A stretch of DNA of 64,000 nucleotides. Origin: CAYNKA01 sp964397655. GTDB lineage: Bacteria; Spirochaetota; Spirochaetia; DTKZ01. The number at the start of each line of letters is the position of its first letter. The first letter of the stretch is position 1. The notes under the pieces were generated by a model, which was given only the letters and a program-made list of their open reading frames with translations, ran no database searches and was not told where the DNA came from. Location of the stretch: NCBI GenBank assembly GCA_964397655.1, contig CAYNKA010000003.1, forward strand, positions 1 through 64,000. The letters are read 5' to 3'. Made by a program: the position numbers and the translations under genes. Below, piece after piece: positions 49,536-57,607 of this stretch.

Positions 49536-50810
49536 TTATCGCGGCCCGATGCGGTCGAAGCCGGTATAGGGCACGAGTTTCGGAGGAATCCGCACGGAAC
49601 CGTCGGCCTGCTGGAAGTTCTCGAGAACCGCGATCACGCCCCGGGAAAGGGCGATGGCCGTTCCGTTCAGCATGTGGACGAACCGGGTCTTGCCCTCGTC
49701 CTTGAACCGCACGCCCAGCCTGCGGGACTGGTAGTCCGTGCAGTTCGACGTGCTCGTGACCTCGCCCCACTCGCCGCCTTCGCCTCGGCCGGGCATCCAG
49801 GCCTCGATGTCGAACTTGCGGTAGGCAGGGGCCCCGAGATCGCCGGTGCAGGTGTCGACGACCCGGTAAGGTACGTCGAGACCGGTGAAGATTTCCTCCT
49901 CGATCGCGAGGAGCCTGTCGTGCCAGGCGTCGGAGTCCTCGGGCAGGCAGTAGACGAACATCTCCACCTTCGAGAACTGATGGACCCGGTAGAGTCCCTT
50001 GGAGAACTGGCCCGCAGCCCCGGCCTCGCGGCGGAAGCAGTGGGAGAGTCCGGCCATCTTGATGGGAAGCTTGTCCTTTTCGAGGACCTTGTCCGCGTGG
50101 TAGCCGCCGAGGGTGATTTCCGCCGTACCGACGAGGCAGGTGCCCGTCCCCTCCAGGGTGTAGATGTTGCTCTCCGCGCCGCGGGGATTGAAGCCGATGC
50201 CTTCGACGACCTCCTCCTTGGCGATGTCGGGAGTTATGGTGAGCGTGAAGCCGTGCTTCGCGAGGATGTCGAGGGCGTAGCGCGTCAGCGCGAGCTCGAG
50301 GAAGACCGCCTCGTTCTTGAGGTAGTAGAACTTCGTGCCCGAGACCTTGGTAGCCGTATCGAAATCGATGAGGTCGAGCTTTTCGCCCAGCTGGACGTGA
50401 TCGAGGGGCTTGAAGCCGAAGGACGGGACCTTCCCCACCCGTTTGATCTCGGTATTGTCCTTGTCTTCCTTGCCGACGGGCGCGGAAGGATGGGCCATGT
50501 TCGGGATCCTGTTCGCCTCGGCGGCGAGGGTCTTTTCCTTCCCCTCGAGCGCCTCCTCTTTCTCCGCGATGGAGACCTTGAGGCCCTTGCCTTCCTCTAT
50601 GAGGGCGTTCCTCTCCTCGGGGGAGAGCTTCGCCTTCATCTTCGCGGCGTTCTCGTTCCGTCTCATCCTGAGCGCGTCCAGTTCCTGGATGAGAGCGTTC
50701 CGCTCGTCGTAGAGCCTGGCGACGAGATCGGCGTCCGCCTGCATGTTGCGGTTCCTGATGTTGAGCCTTACGGCCTCGAGGTTTTCCTTGAGGAATTTGA
50801 GATCGATCAT
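49536..50810 (-). CDS. serS: Seryl-tRNA synthetase
   Basis: A 424-residue class II synthetase of normal length. N-terminal coiled-coil arm (about 1-110, LDALRMRRNENAAKMKAKLSPEE in pieces) that grips tRNA-Ser; catalytic core with VGTAEITLGGYHADK (motif region), CFRREAGAAG (motif 2), FSKVEMFVYC, and GTAIALSRGVIAVLENFQ (motif 3). No ribosome site precedes ATG 50810; a promoter placed just upstream suggests a leaderless message. Confidence 0.95.
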   Translation of the reverse strand: MIDLKFLKENLEAVRLNIRNRNMQADADLVARLYDERNALIQELDALRMRRNENAAKMKAKLSPEERNALIEEGKGLKVSIAEKEEALEGKEKTLAAEANRIPNMAHPSAPVGKEDKDNTEIKRVGKVPSFGFKPLDHVQLGEKLDLIDFDTATKVSGTKFYYLKNEAVFLELALTRYALDILAKHGFTLTITPDIAKEEVVEGIGFNPRGAESNIYTLEGTGTCLVGTAEITLGGYHADKVLEKDKLPIKMAGLSHCFRREAGAAGQFSKGLYRVHQFSKVEMFVYCLPEDSDAWHDRLLAIEEEIFTGLDVPYRVVDTCTGDLGAPAYRKFDIEAWMPGRGEGGEWGEVTSTSNCTDYQSRRLGVRFKDEGKTRFVHMLNGTAIALSRGVIAVLENFQQADGSVRIPPKLVPYTGFDRIGPR

Positions 50811-50819
50811 GGTGCGTCG

Positions 50820-50849
50820 ATCATAGCCCGTTTGACCTGCCCGAGGCAA
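50820..50849 (-). promoter_or_regulatory. serS promoter, nearly leaderless
   Basis: Minus strand: TTGCCT (50844-50849), 18 bases, TATGAT (50820-50825). The expected start lies about 2-3 bases before the ATG at 50810. Confidence 0.45.
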
Positions 50850-50870
50850 GCGCGGGGCGCCGGAAAGCCT

Positions 50871-51320
50871 CTATTGTATGCCCTGGGCCTTGAGGACCTC
50901 CGCGGTCAGGTTCGGCGAATCGTCGAAGGCGACCTTGAGAGCGCGATTCGATTCCACGAGCCTGTAATACGTGCCGCCTCGCAAAAGCTGCATCAAGGTC
51001 CCCGGATTGTATCCCGGCTTGAAGATCCCGATGTACGCGATTCCCGGCTTCAACGCGACCCATTTAGGGCCTTCATGGAGCCTCCCGTTGAAGGCGAGGA
51101 AATCACCCTTTTTGTATCTCGCGTTGTCTGCGTTGTATTTGGCGACGTCGTAGGTAAGGTAGGTGATCGTTTCATCGTCGTCCAGATAGAAAAAAGCGAG
51201 CTTGGCGGCTTGCTTATCCTCCGCCCTGATGTCATTTGCGAACTGCACCTGCGTCGAGCGCGTCGCGCAGGAACCGAAAACGAGGATCGCCGAGGAAACG
51301 AGGAGAAAGATTCTTTTCAT
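50871..51320 (-). CDS. Small lipoprotein of unknown function
   Basis: A 149-residue protein with lipoprotein signal peptide (IFLLVSSAILVFGSC, lipid Cys about 18). The mature part is compact, mixed alpha/beta, with LAFFYLDDDETITYLTYDV and KPGIAYIGIFKPGYNPG; no cysteines after the lipobox. I recognise no family. It ends 60 bases before serS, which has its own promoter. The 257-base gap upstream (51321-51577) contains only a short hairpin (CCGGT/ACCGG near 51492-51505) and no gene I can support. Confidence 0.65.
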   Translation of the reverse strand: MKRIFLLVSSAILVFGSCATRSTQVQFANDIRAEDKQAAKLAFFYLDDDETITYLTYDVAKYNADNARYKKGDFLAFNGRLHEGPKWVALKPGIAYIGIFKPGYNPGTLMQLLRGGTYYRLVESNRALKVAFDDSPNLTAEVLKAQGIQ

Positions 51321-51577
51321 GTTTCATCTCCGAGTCGTCAATCACGCTCAACTTTTTGTACTTGAAATGAACCTGTGCGAGGCTGCATTCCCGAAAAAAG
51401 CACAAAAATACGGCGAAGGACCAGGCTTCGCTTCCGCGCGCCCGCTCATCCGCCGTCGGTGATCGTACAGGGTCTTGATCAGCCGGTAACACCGGACGGC
51501 TTTTATACTCGACCCATTTCCGTCCGAAGTCAAGTCGAAATTACTTGGTGAAAACGAGGTAGACGGCAGCCGCCGGA

Positions 51578-53071
51578 TCATGAAACCTCGAGAACCAAGA
51601 CCGACATGGGCGGAAGTCCGACCTCGATCTCGTCGTTCGAAACCTTGAAACCGTCGAACGCTTTCGGCTTGAGCGCGTCGGGACGGTCGAAGGAGTTGTG
51701 GGCGTTCATGGTCCCGGAGGAAAGAATCGATCCCGAGATCCCGGAGATCCTCCTGCCCTGCGTCACGCACCTGAGCTCGGCTCCGGTCTTAGGGTCGACG
51801 TTGCAGATGCTCACGTGGATCTTCCCGGCCCGATCGACCGAAGCCGAGGCGCTGAGCTTCGGAATCGACTCGCCCTTGAAGGCATACTCCTCGCATTCCA
51901 GAAGGGAAGGCAGGAGCGTAGCGTCCTGGTGGGCTTTGTAGAGATCGAACACGTGATAGGTCGGCGTGAGAAGCAGCTTCGCCCCCTCGGTCAGCGCCAT
52001 GGCCTGAAGCACGTTGATCGTCTGCGCGATGTTGGCCATCCTGACCCTGTCGCAATGGTTGTTGAAGACGTTCAGGCTCATTCCCGCCACGAGCGCGTCC
52101 CTCATGGTGTTCTGCTGGAACAAAAAGTCGGGATTCGTTCCCGGTTCCACCTCGAACCAGGTGCCCCATTCGTCCACGACGAGGGCGACCCGCTTTTCCG
52201 GATCGTACCTGTCCATGACGGCGGAATGGAGGCTCACGAGTTCCTCGGTACGATGCGCGTTCCTGAGGATCAGGAACCAGTCCTCCTCGTCGAAGTCGAG
52301 GGCCGATCCGCGCCGCTCAGCCTTGTTTTCCCCGCTGCTGAAAAGCCTCGTGTAGTAATGGAGGGCGAGCCCGTCCATTTTGTCCCCGGCCTCCCTCATG
52401 AGGACCTCGGTCCAATGGTAATCGTCGTTCTTCGGGCCGCAGGCGATCTTGAAGATCGAGTTGTCGCCGTACTTCCTCACGTAGGTTTGATAACGCCGGT
52501 AGATGTCCGCGTAGTATTCGGCCCGCATCCTGCCGCCGCAGCCCCAGTTCTCGTTGCCGACGCCGAAATACTTAATGCCGAAGGGTTCCTTCCTTCCGTT
52601 CTTCGCACGCAGGGCCGCCATGTCGGAGTCGCCCGAGGCGTTCATGTACTCTATCCATTCCTGCATCTCCTGAATCGTGCCCGAACCTACGTTTCCGCAG
52701 ATGTAGGGCTCCGCCCCGACGAGGCCGCAGAAATCGAAGAATTCATGGGTGCCGAAATGGTTGTTCTCCACGATCCCGCCCCAATGCGTATTGGTCATTC
52801 TCTTTCGCTCGGGCCGCGGACCGACTCCGTCCTTCCAGTGGTATTCGTCGGCGAAACAGCCGCCCGGCCAGCGAATCACCGGCGCCTTGATGCGCTTGAG
52901 TGCTTCGATGACGTCCTTGCGCATGCCCCGGACATTGGGGACGGAGGAATCCTCGCCGACCCAGATCCCGTCGTAGATGCATCTCCCGAGATGCTCGGCG
53001 AAATGCCCGTAGATGTTCTTGTCGATTTTCTGCTTTCCCATTCCGGCGTTGACGACTAGAGTGTTTTTCAT
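51578..53071 (-). CDS. abfA: Alpha-L-arabinofuranosidase, GH51
   Basis: A 497-residue intracellular GH51 enzyme. It has NIYGHFAEHLGRCIYDGIW, IRWPGGCFADEYHW, the acid/base motif GVGNENWGCGG (Glu about 175) and the nucleophile in LVVDEWGTW (Glu about 295). A C-terminal beta-sandwich ends the chain. No signal peptide, so it acts on imported arabino-oligosaccharides and releases L-arabinose. Last gene of the ABC transporter operon, 3 bases after the permease, and close to araBAD. Confidence 0.93.
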   Translation of the reverse strand: MKNTLVVNAGMGKQKIDKNIYGHFAEHLGRCIYDGIWVGEDSSVPNVRGMRKDVIEALKRIKAPVIRWPGGCFADEYHWKDGVGPRPERKRMTNTHWGGIVENNHFGTHEFFDFCGLVGAEPYICGNVGSGTIQEMQEWIEYMNASGDSDMAALRAKNGRKEPFGIKYFGVGNENWGCGGRMRAEYYADIYRRYQTYVRKYGDNSIFKIACGPKNDDYHWTEVLMREAGDKMDGLALHYYTRLFSSGENKAERRGSALDFDEEDWFLILRNAHRTEELVSLHSAVMDRYDPEKRVALVVDEWGTWFEVEPGTNPDFLFQQNTMRDALVAGMSLNVFNNHCDRVRMANIAQTINVLQAMALTEGAKLLLTPTYHVFDLYKAHQDATLLPSLLECEEYAFKGESIPKLSASASVDRAGKIHVSICNVDPKTGAELRCVTQGRRISGISGSILSSGTMNAHNSFDRPDALKPKAFDGFKVSNDEIEVGLPPMSVLVLEVS

Positions 53072-53074
53072 ATC

Positions 53075-53920
53075 TCATCCTTTTATTCCCCCGGCCGTGA
53101 GACCGGAGATGAACGATTTTTGATTGAAGACGAAGAGAATCACGATCGGGATCACGGCGAGGACCGCGCCGGAGATCAGGAGGTCGTAGTTGTTTCCGTA
53201 GGGACTCATGAGGCCCGCCAGGCCTATGGGGATCGTGAACATCTCGTTCGTACGGAGCACGATCAAAGGCCAGACGAAGTCGTTCCAGGACCGCATCGAA
53301 AGGAGGATGGCCATCGCACCGAACGCGGGCGTCATGAGCGGAGCCATGATGCGGAAATAGAGGCCGTATTCCGTGCAGCCGTCCATCCTCCCGGCGTCCA
53401 GGTAATCGCGCTGGATCCCCGATGCGTATTGGCGGAAGAAAAAGACGCCGAGCGGGGAAACCACGAAGGGGAGAATCACCCCCGCATAGGTGTTGATGAG
53501 CTTGATCGCTATGAGCAGCCGATAGAGCGGGAGCATCAGGATCTCGAGAGGAACCATGAGGATGAACAGCACGAGGGTGAAAATGAGGTTCCTGCCCCTG
53601 AACCGATAGACCGCGAGGGCGTAGCCGACCATGGAGGAGAAGAACAGGGAAGCGACGGTGAACATCGACGTTATGAGGATGCTGTTCCTGTACCAATAGA
53701 AGTAGATTTGTCCCTTGCCGAAAAACACGTACCGGTAGTTCTGCAGGGTCATTTTCCCGGGATCTAGACCGAAGTCCATTCCGCTCCTGAAAAGAAGGTC
53801 CGAAGACCTGAACGAAGCGAGAAAGAGATAATAGAAGGGGAAGACCGCTCCCAAGGCTATGAAGAGGAAAAGCAGGAAAAGGACGATGCGGCCGGGAACG
53901 GTTCTCGTCGATCCTTTCAT
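53075..53920 (-). CDS. Sugar ABC transporter permease (MalG type)
   Basis: A 281-residue permease with six helices and the EAA loop (YLDAGRMDGCTEYGLYFRIMAPLMTPA), which contacts the ATPase. Start at 53920 overlaps the stop of the partner permease (ATGA). No ATPase gene is present in the operon, so a shared MsmX-like ATPase encoded elsewhere is expected. Likely substrate: arabino-oligosaccharides, from the adjacent abfA. Confidence 0.9.
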   Translation of the reverse strand: MKGSTRTVPGRIVLFLLFLFIALGAVFPFYYLFLASFRSSDLLFRSGMDFGLDPGKMTLQNYRYVFFGKGQIYFYWYRNSILITSMFTVASLFFSSMVGYALAVYRFRGRNLIFTLVLFILMVPLEILMLPLYRLLIAIKLINTYAGVILPFVVSPLGVFFFRQYASGIQRDYLDAGRMDGCTEYGLYFRIMAPLMTPAFGAMAILLSMRSWNDFVWPLIVLRTNEMFTIPIGLAGLMSPYGNNYDLLISGAVLAVIPIVILFVFNQKSFISGLTAGGIKG

Positions 53921-54828
53921 TTGTCGTCCCCCCGGAACAGGCCGAAGAATTTCAACTGCGCCAGGTTCAGGCCCAGGACGATGGCGAGCAGCACGATTCC
54001 TATCGCCGAGCCCATCCCCATTTCGTTCCTCTGAAAGGCCTGTTGATAGATGTAGCGGACTATGGTGAGGCCGATATCTCCCGGCATGTTCTCGTTCCAA
54101 TAGACGTAGCTCTCGCCGAACATGGCGAACCCGCCGTAAATACTGATGGTGAGGACGTAGATGATGATGGGCTTGAGCATGGGCAGGGTGATCCTGAAGA
54201 ATTTCTGGGCGACGTTCGCCCCGTCCATGTCGGCCGACTCGTACAGCTCGACGGGGACGTTCTGCAGCCCTGAAAGGAAATACACCATGTTCACCCCCGA
54301 CCATCTCCAGCACGCGAGGAACACCATGATGAACATGCCGGGCCAGTATCCGAGCATCCATTTAACCGGGGGCAACCCCGCCTTCATGAGCAGGGAGTTG
54401 ATGAAGGCGAATTCACCGTCTCCGAAGAGCAGGCGGAAGGCGACGCCCGCGACGATCACCGAGGTCAGCGCCGGGAGGAAAAGCATCGAGCGGAAGGCGT
54501 TCCTGCCGGGCATCTTCTTCGAATTGAGGGCGACCGCGTAAAGGAGGGGAATCGGAATGAGGACGGCGATGGTGAAAAAGGCGTAGAGGGTGTTCGTCAC
54601 GATCGCATTGAGAAAATGTACGTCCCAGAGCCGCTTGAAATTCGCGAAACCGACGAATTTGTTCTGGTTCATTCCCAGCACCTCCTGGAAACTCATGACG
54701 AAGGTGCTGACCGTCGGGTACAGGAAGAACACGAGAAAGGAGACGACGAACGGAAGGACGAAGAAATAGGGAGCGAATTTCGGAGAGAAGAACAACTTTC
54801 GAAAAAAGGGAGACGCCGTGGTTTTCAT
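53917..54828 (-). CDS. Sugar ABC transporter permease (MalF type)
   Basis: A 303-residue permease with six helices; N-terminal FAPYFFVLPFVVSFLVFFLYPTV is typical of MalF-like proteins lacking the extra periplasmic domain. EAA loop: YESADMDGANVAQKFFRITLPMLKP. It pairs with the MalG-type permease. GAGGGG lies upstream of the ATG at 54828. The gap before it carries two strong hairpins. Confidence 0.9.
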   Translation of the reverse strand: MKTTASPFFRKLFFSPKFAPYFFVLPFVVSFLVFFLYPTVSTFVMSFQEVLGMNQNKFVGFANFKRLWDVHFLNAIVTNTLYAFFTIAVLIPIPLLYAVALNSKKMPGRNAFRSMLFLPALTSVIVAGVAFRLLFGDGEFAFINSLLMKAGLPPVKWMLGYWPGMFIMVFLACWRWSGVNMVYFLSGLQNVPVELYESADMDGANVAQKFFRITLPMLKPIIIYVLTISIYGGFAMFGESYVYWNENMPGDIGLTIVRYIYQQAFQRNEMGMGSAIGIVLLAIVLGLNLAQLKFFGLFRGDDK

Positions 54829-54856
54829 AGTTGAAGCCCCTCGAAGCATCGCTCGC

Positions 54857-54918
54857 GCCGCTCCCCGGAGAGGACCGGCGGCAATCCGGGGAGCGGCGGG
54901 CGGGGACTCCCCGCCCGC
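54857..54918. other. Two alternative GC-rich hairpins between binding-protein and permease genes
   Basis: Hairpin A: GCCGCTCCCCGG (54857-54868) with CCGGGGAGCGGC (54886-54897), perfect 12 bp. Hairpin B: GCGGGCGGGG (54896-54905) with CCCCGCCCGC (54909-54918), perfect 10 bp. They share two bases. No T-tract. Likely a transcript-stabilising or attenuating element after the binding-protein gene. Confidence 0.75.
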
Positions 54919-54941
54919 GATGCGCCCGGAGCCGTCCTTGA

Positions 54942-56237
54942 CTACTGAAGCTTCCGCAACTCGGCGGCGGCCGACTTCAGGCCCTCGGCCGGGGTTTGGG
55001 ACCTTTCCTTCAATACCTTGAACATGACCTGGGACCTCACGGCGTCCTGGGCGGGAGAGCTCAGGAGCTTGTTGTTCGGCGACACGATCTCGTCCTTGAA
55101 TTCGAGGAGGGTTTTGAACACCGCCTCGTTGCCGAAATACGGGTCCTTGGTCTGGAGCTCGGGAGAATCCCATACGTCCCAACGGGGAGGATCGAACCGG
55201 AGAACGGTCCAGAGCTTGATGTTCGATTCCTTGGTCAGTTTCGCATAGGCGAGGAAATCCATGGCGAGGTCCTGGTTCTTGGCCTGCTTGGTCACGGACG
55301 TGCCGGTGCCGCCTATGCCCGCGGACCTCTTGTCGCCTTTTTCCCAGATCGGCATCGGCCTGACGTAGATCTTGCCCTTCAAATCGGGCATATAGTTGAT
55401 GAACCTGCTCATGAACCACATGGGCATGATGAGGGAAGCCTGGCCTCCCTTGTTCATGAAGGGCCAGAATTCCTCACGGCCCGTGGCTCCGCCCGGCATG
55501 GCGATGGCGATCTTGTCCTTGTACATCATATCGCTCATGGCCTCGAGGGTCTTGATGTTGATTTCGCTGTCGAGGACGACCTTACCGTCCTTGTCGAGGT
55601 AGTCCCCGCCCCGCTGGACGATCATGGGCCAGAACGGCCGCTGGTCGATGACCTCGAAGCTGGTCATGGGAACTCCGGTCGCCGCCACAACCTTCTTACC
55701 CGCCGCGATGTAATCGTCCCAGGTCTTGATGGAGTCGATGTTCACGCCGGCCTTGTCCATGATCTCCTTGTTGTAGTACACGACCGTGGCGCCGACATGG
55801 GTCGGAAGGCCGTAGACCTTGCCGTCCTTGGAATAAATTTCGAAGCGGGACTGGATGAATTTATCCTTGACCGGATCGACGACGCGGTTGAGGGGCAGGA
55901 GCTGGATGTCCCCTTTCATGAAATTCGAGAAGAAATTGATGTTGATGTCCACAAGATCGGGAGCACCGACTCCCGACTGAAGGGAGAGCAGAAGCTTGTT
56001 GTGCATCTCGTTGTTCGGATATTCCTCGACGGTCAGATCGATCTGCTTGCCTGGGTTTGCCTTGTTCCAGTCGGCGAGCCTGTCCTTGTAGAACGTGGCG
56101 TGAAGGGCGTTGAAGACCCACATGGTCATCTTCGCGGGTCCGCCCTTCGGTTCCTCCTTCGATCCTCCCGCGAAACCCGAGGAAACGCAAAGAAGAACCA
56201 TCAAAAGAAAGACGAAAAACCTTCTTTCATTTCTCAT
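54942..56237 (-). CDS. Sugar ABC transporter substrate-binding protein
   Basis: A 431-residue periplasmic binding protein, family 1 of extracellular solute-binding proteins. Signal peptide RRFFVFLLMVLLCVSSGFAGG, charged linker SKEEPKGGP. Fold features: MTMWVFNALHATFYKDRLADWNK, YGLPTHVGATVVYYNKEIMDKAGV, and many surface tryptophans for sugar stacking. AAAGGAG precedes ATG 56237. First gene of the arabinoside uptake operon, with a strong promoter. Confidence 0.92.
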   Translation of the reverse strand: MRNERRFFVFLLMVLLCVSSGFAGGSKEEPKGGPAKMTMWVFNALHATFYKDRLADWNKANPGKQIDLTVEEYPNNEMHNKLLLSLQSGVGAPDLVDININFFSNFMKGDIQLLPLNRVVDPVKDKFIQSRFEIYSKDGKVYGLPTHVGATVVYYNKEIMDKAGVNIDSIKTWDDYIAAGKKVVAATGVPMTSFEVIDQRPFWPMIVQRGGDYLDKDGKVVLDSEINIKTLEAMSDMMYKDKIAIAMPGGATGREEFWPFMNKGGQASLIMPMWFMSRFINYMPDLKGKIYVRPMPIWEKGDKRSAGIGGTGTSVTKQAKNQDLAMDFLAYAKLTKESNIKLWTVLRFDPPRWDVWDSPELQTKDPYFGNEAVFKTLLEFKDEIVSPNNKLLSSPAQDAVRSQVMFKVLKERSQTPAEGLKSAAAELRKLQ

Positions 56238-56341
56238 GGAGCACTCCTTTTCTTTCGACAAGCGGGATATGGGATTTCGCCCGCGGCGCAAAGATCATTT
56301 AAGAACCGTTCCCATACCTTTTGCCGTTCTTTGATACACCA

Positions 56342-56371
56342 ATAATAGACCCTGCAATGAAGTGCTGTCAA
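56342..56371 (-). promoter_or_regulatory. Promoter of the arabinoside ABC transporter operon
   Basis: Minus strand: TTGACA (56366-56371), 18 bases, TATTAT (56342-56347). It is flanked by inverted copies of T-A-(A/C)-ACCAAT at 56335-56343 (plus) and 56382-56390 (minus), 47 bases apart, possible sites for one of the two arabinose regulators. Confidence 0.65.
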
Positions 56372-56440
56372 CATCATCTTCATTGGTTTACCCGGAAGAA
56401 GTCCGGAGCTTGGTTCCGGGCCGCAGACCCGATCTCTCGA

Positions 56441-57472
56441 TCAAGGCGCGACGAGCGTAGCTCGTTCGATGAATTGGGCGTTGAGCAGAATTTTTTTATG
56501 AACGTATCTGGACGAGGACAACATTTTCGTCAGTTCGTTCTGAATTTCCTGGGTGAGGAGGGAGAAATCCCAGCGGAAGGTCGTGAGCCCGGGTTCGCGC
56601 TGGCTGGAAAGCGGAATATCGTCGCAGCCGATGACGGACACCTCGTCCGGAATCGAGATCCCTCGCTCCGAGAGGGAATGCAAGAGTCCCAAGGCCATCC
56701 AGTCGTTCGATGCGAAGACTCCGATGGGAGCGGCCTTGGAGCGGGCGAGGTCGAACACTTCGTCGGCCAGCTCCAGGCCGCAGGTGTAATTCATCTTCCC
56801 GCCGAATTCGACGCTGTCGGCTCCGTATGTTCTTGCTGCGTCGTGAAAACCCTGGGAGCGGAAACGCGGCGACGGATACTTGAGCGGTCCGGACAGATGA
56901 ACGAGCGTCGTCAGCTTCCGTTCGATCATCCTGCGCGCGGCGCCGTATCCTATGGCGTAATCGTCGAAGGTGATCTGCGTCAAACGATCGACGTCCGGAT
57001 AGGCGTGCGTGGAGACGACGTGGGGATAGGACTGCAGCGCGGACCCCAGCAAGGCCTCGTCGACGATTCCGATGATGATCAGAGGATCCTTCTCGCGGCG
57101 CCGCTTCAGACCGATCTCGTGATCGACGAATTTTATGGAAATGTTCCTCTTGGAGAGGACTCGGTACATCTCCGCCATGAAGGCGGTGTGAAAGGGATCG
57201 TCGGTTTTTATGTCCGGAGCTATCAGCAGGTGGATCTGGTCGAAGAGATTGATCGGATTGATGTAGGTTCCGCTCCCCTGCCTCTGGTTCAGAAGTCCTT
57301 CGGCGCTCAGTTTCTTTATCGCGGATCTCAAAGACATTCGGCTCACGCCGAGCTGTGCGGCCAATTCCCTTTCGGGGAGGATTTTGACCGGCTTATCCGC
57401 TCGAAGATCGAGCACCCGTTTGCGGAGCGTTTCGGTTATGTCTCTTCCGTGAATCGAATCCTGCGCCTTCAT
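56441..57472 (-). CDS. AraR-like regulator: GntR winged helix plus LacI-type sugar-binding domain
   Basis: A 343-residue chimera. Residues 1-75 form a GntR-type winged helix (LPERELAAQLGVSRMSLRSAIKKLSAEGLLNQRQGSGTYI in pieces). Residues 80-340 form a periplasmic-binding-protein-like effector domain (VIGCDDIPLSSQREPGLTTFRWD), as in AraR of Bacillus. L-arabinose is the likely effector. It lies between the transporter/abfA operon and the lacI-araBAD operon and is divergent from the latter. AGGA precedes ATG 57472. Confidence 0.83.
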   Translation of the reverse strand: MKAQDSIHGRDITETLRKRVLDLRADKPVKILPERELAAQLGVSRMSLRSAIKKLSAEGLLNQRQGSGTYINPINLFDQIHLLIAPDIKTDDPFHTAFMAEMYRVLSKRNISIKFVDHEIGLKRRREKDPLIIIGIVDEALLGSALQSYPHVVSTHAYPDVDRLTQITFDDYAIGYGAARRMIERKLTTLVHLSGPLKYPSPRFRSQGFHDAARTYGADSVEFGGKMNYTCGLELADEVFDLARSKAAPIGVFASNDWMALGLLHSLSERGISIPDEVSVIGCDDIPLSSQREPGLTTFRWDFSLLTQEIQNELTKMLSSSRYVHKKILLNAQFIERATLVAP

Positions 57473-57491
57473 CGAATCCTCGCTTGAACCA

Positions 57492-57520
57492 ATTCTATAC
57501 CATTAGCCGATGAATGACAA
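57492..57520 (-). promoter_or_regulatory. Promoter of the AraR-like gene
   Basis: Minus strand: TTGTCA (57515-57520), 17 bases, TAGAAT (57492-57497). A TGAACCAAT copy at 57485-57493 overlaps the start region and resembles the ACCAAT repeats at the transporter promoter. Confidence 0.5.
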
Positions 57521-57558
57521 GACATAGGGCCGCTTCTGCGCTCGAGGCGTTTTTTCCT

Positions 57559-57587
57559 TTGACGGAGAAGGAAAACCGTGATAAAGT
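57559..57587 (+). promoter_or_regulatory. Promoter of the lacI-araBAD operon
   Basis: TTGACG (57559-57564), 17 bases, TAAAGT (57582-57587). A 6-bp inverted repeat GTGCGT/ACGCAC (57586-57591, 57600-57605) lies across the expected start point, a likely operator. Confidence 0.5.
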
Positions 57588-57607
57588 GCGTGTACGATAA
57601 CGCACAT

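Noticed and set aside
51540..51600. Frame reading HDPAAAVYLVFTK then stop, overlapping the abfA end
   Set aside because: Looks protein-like but is only about 15 codons, out of frame with abfA and without start; chance cannot be excluded.
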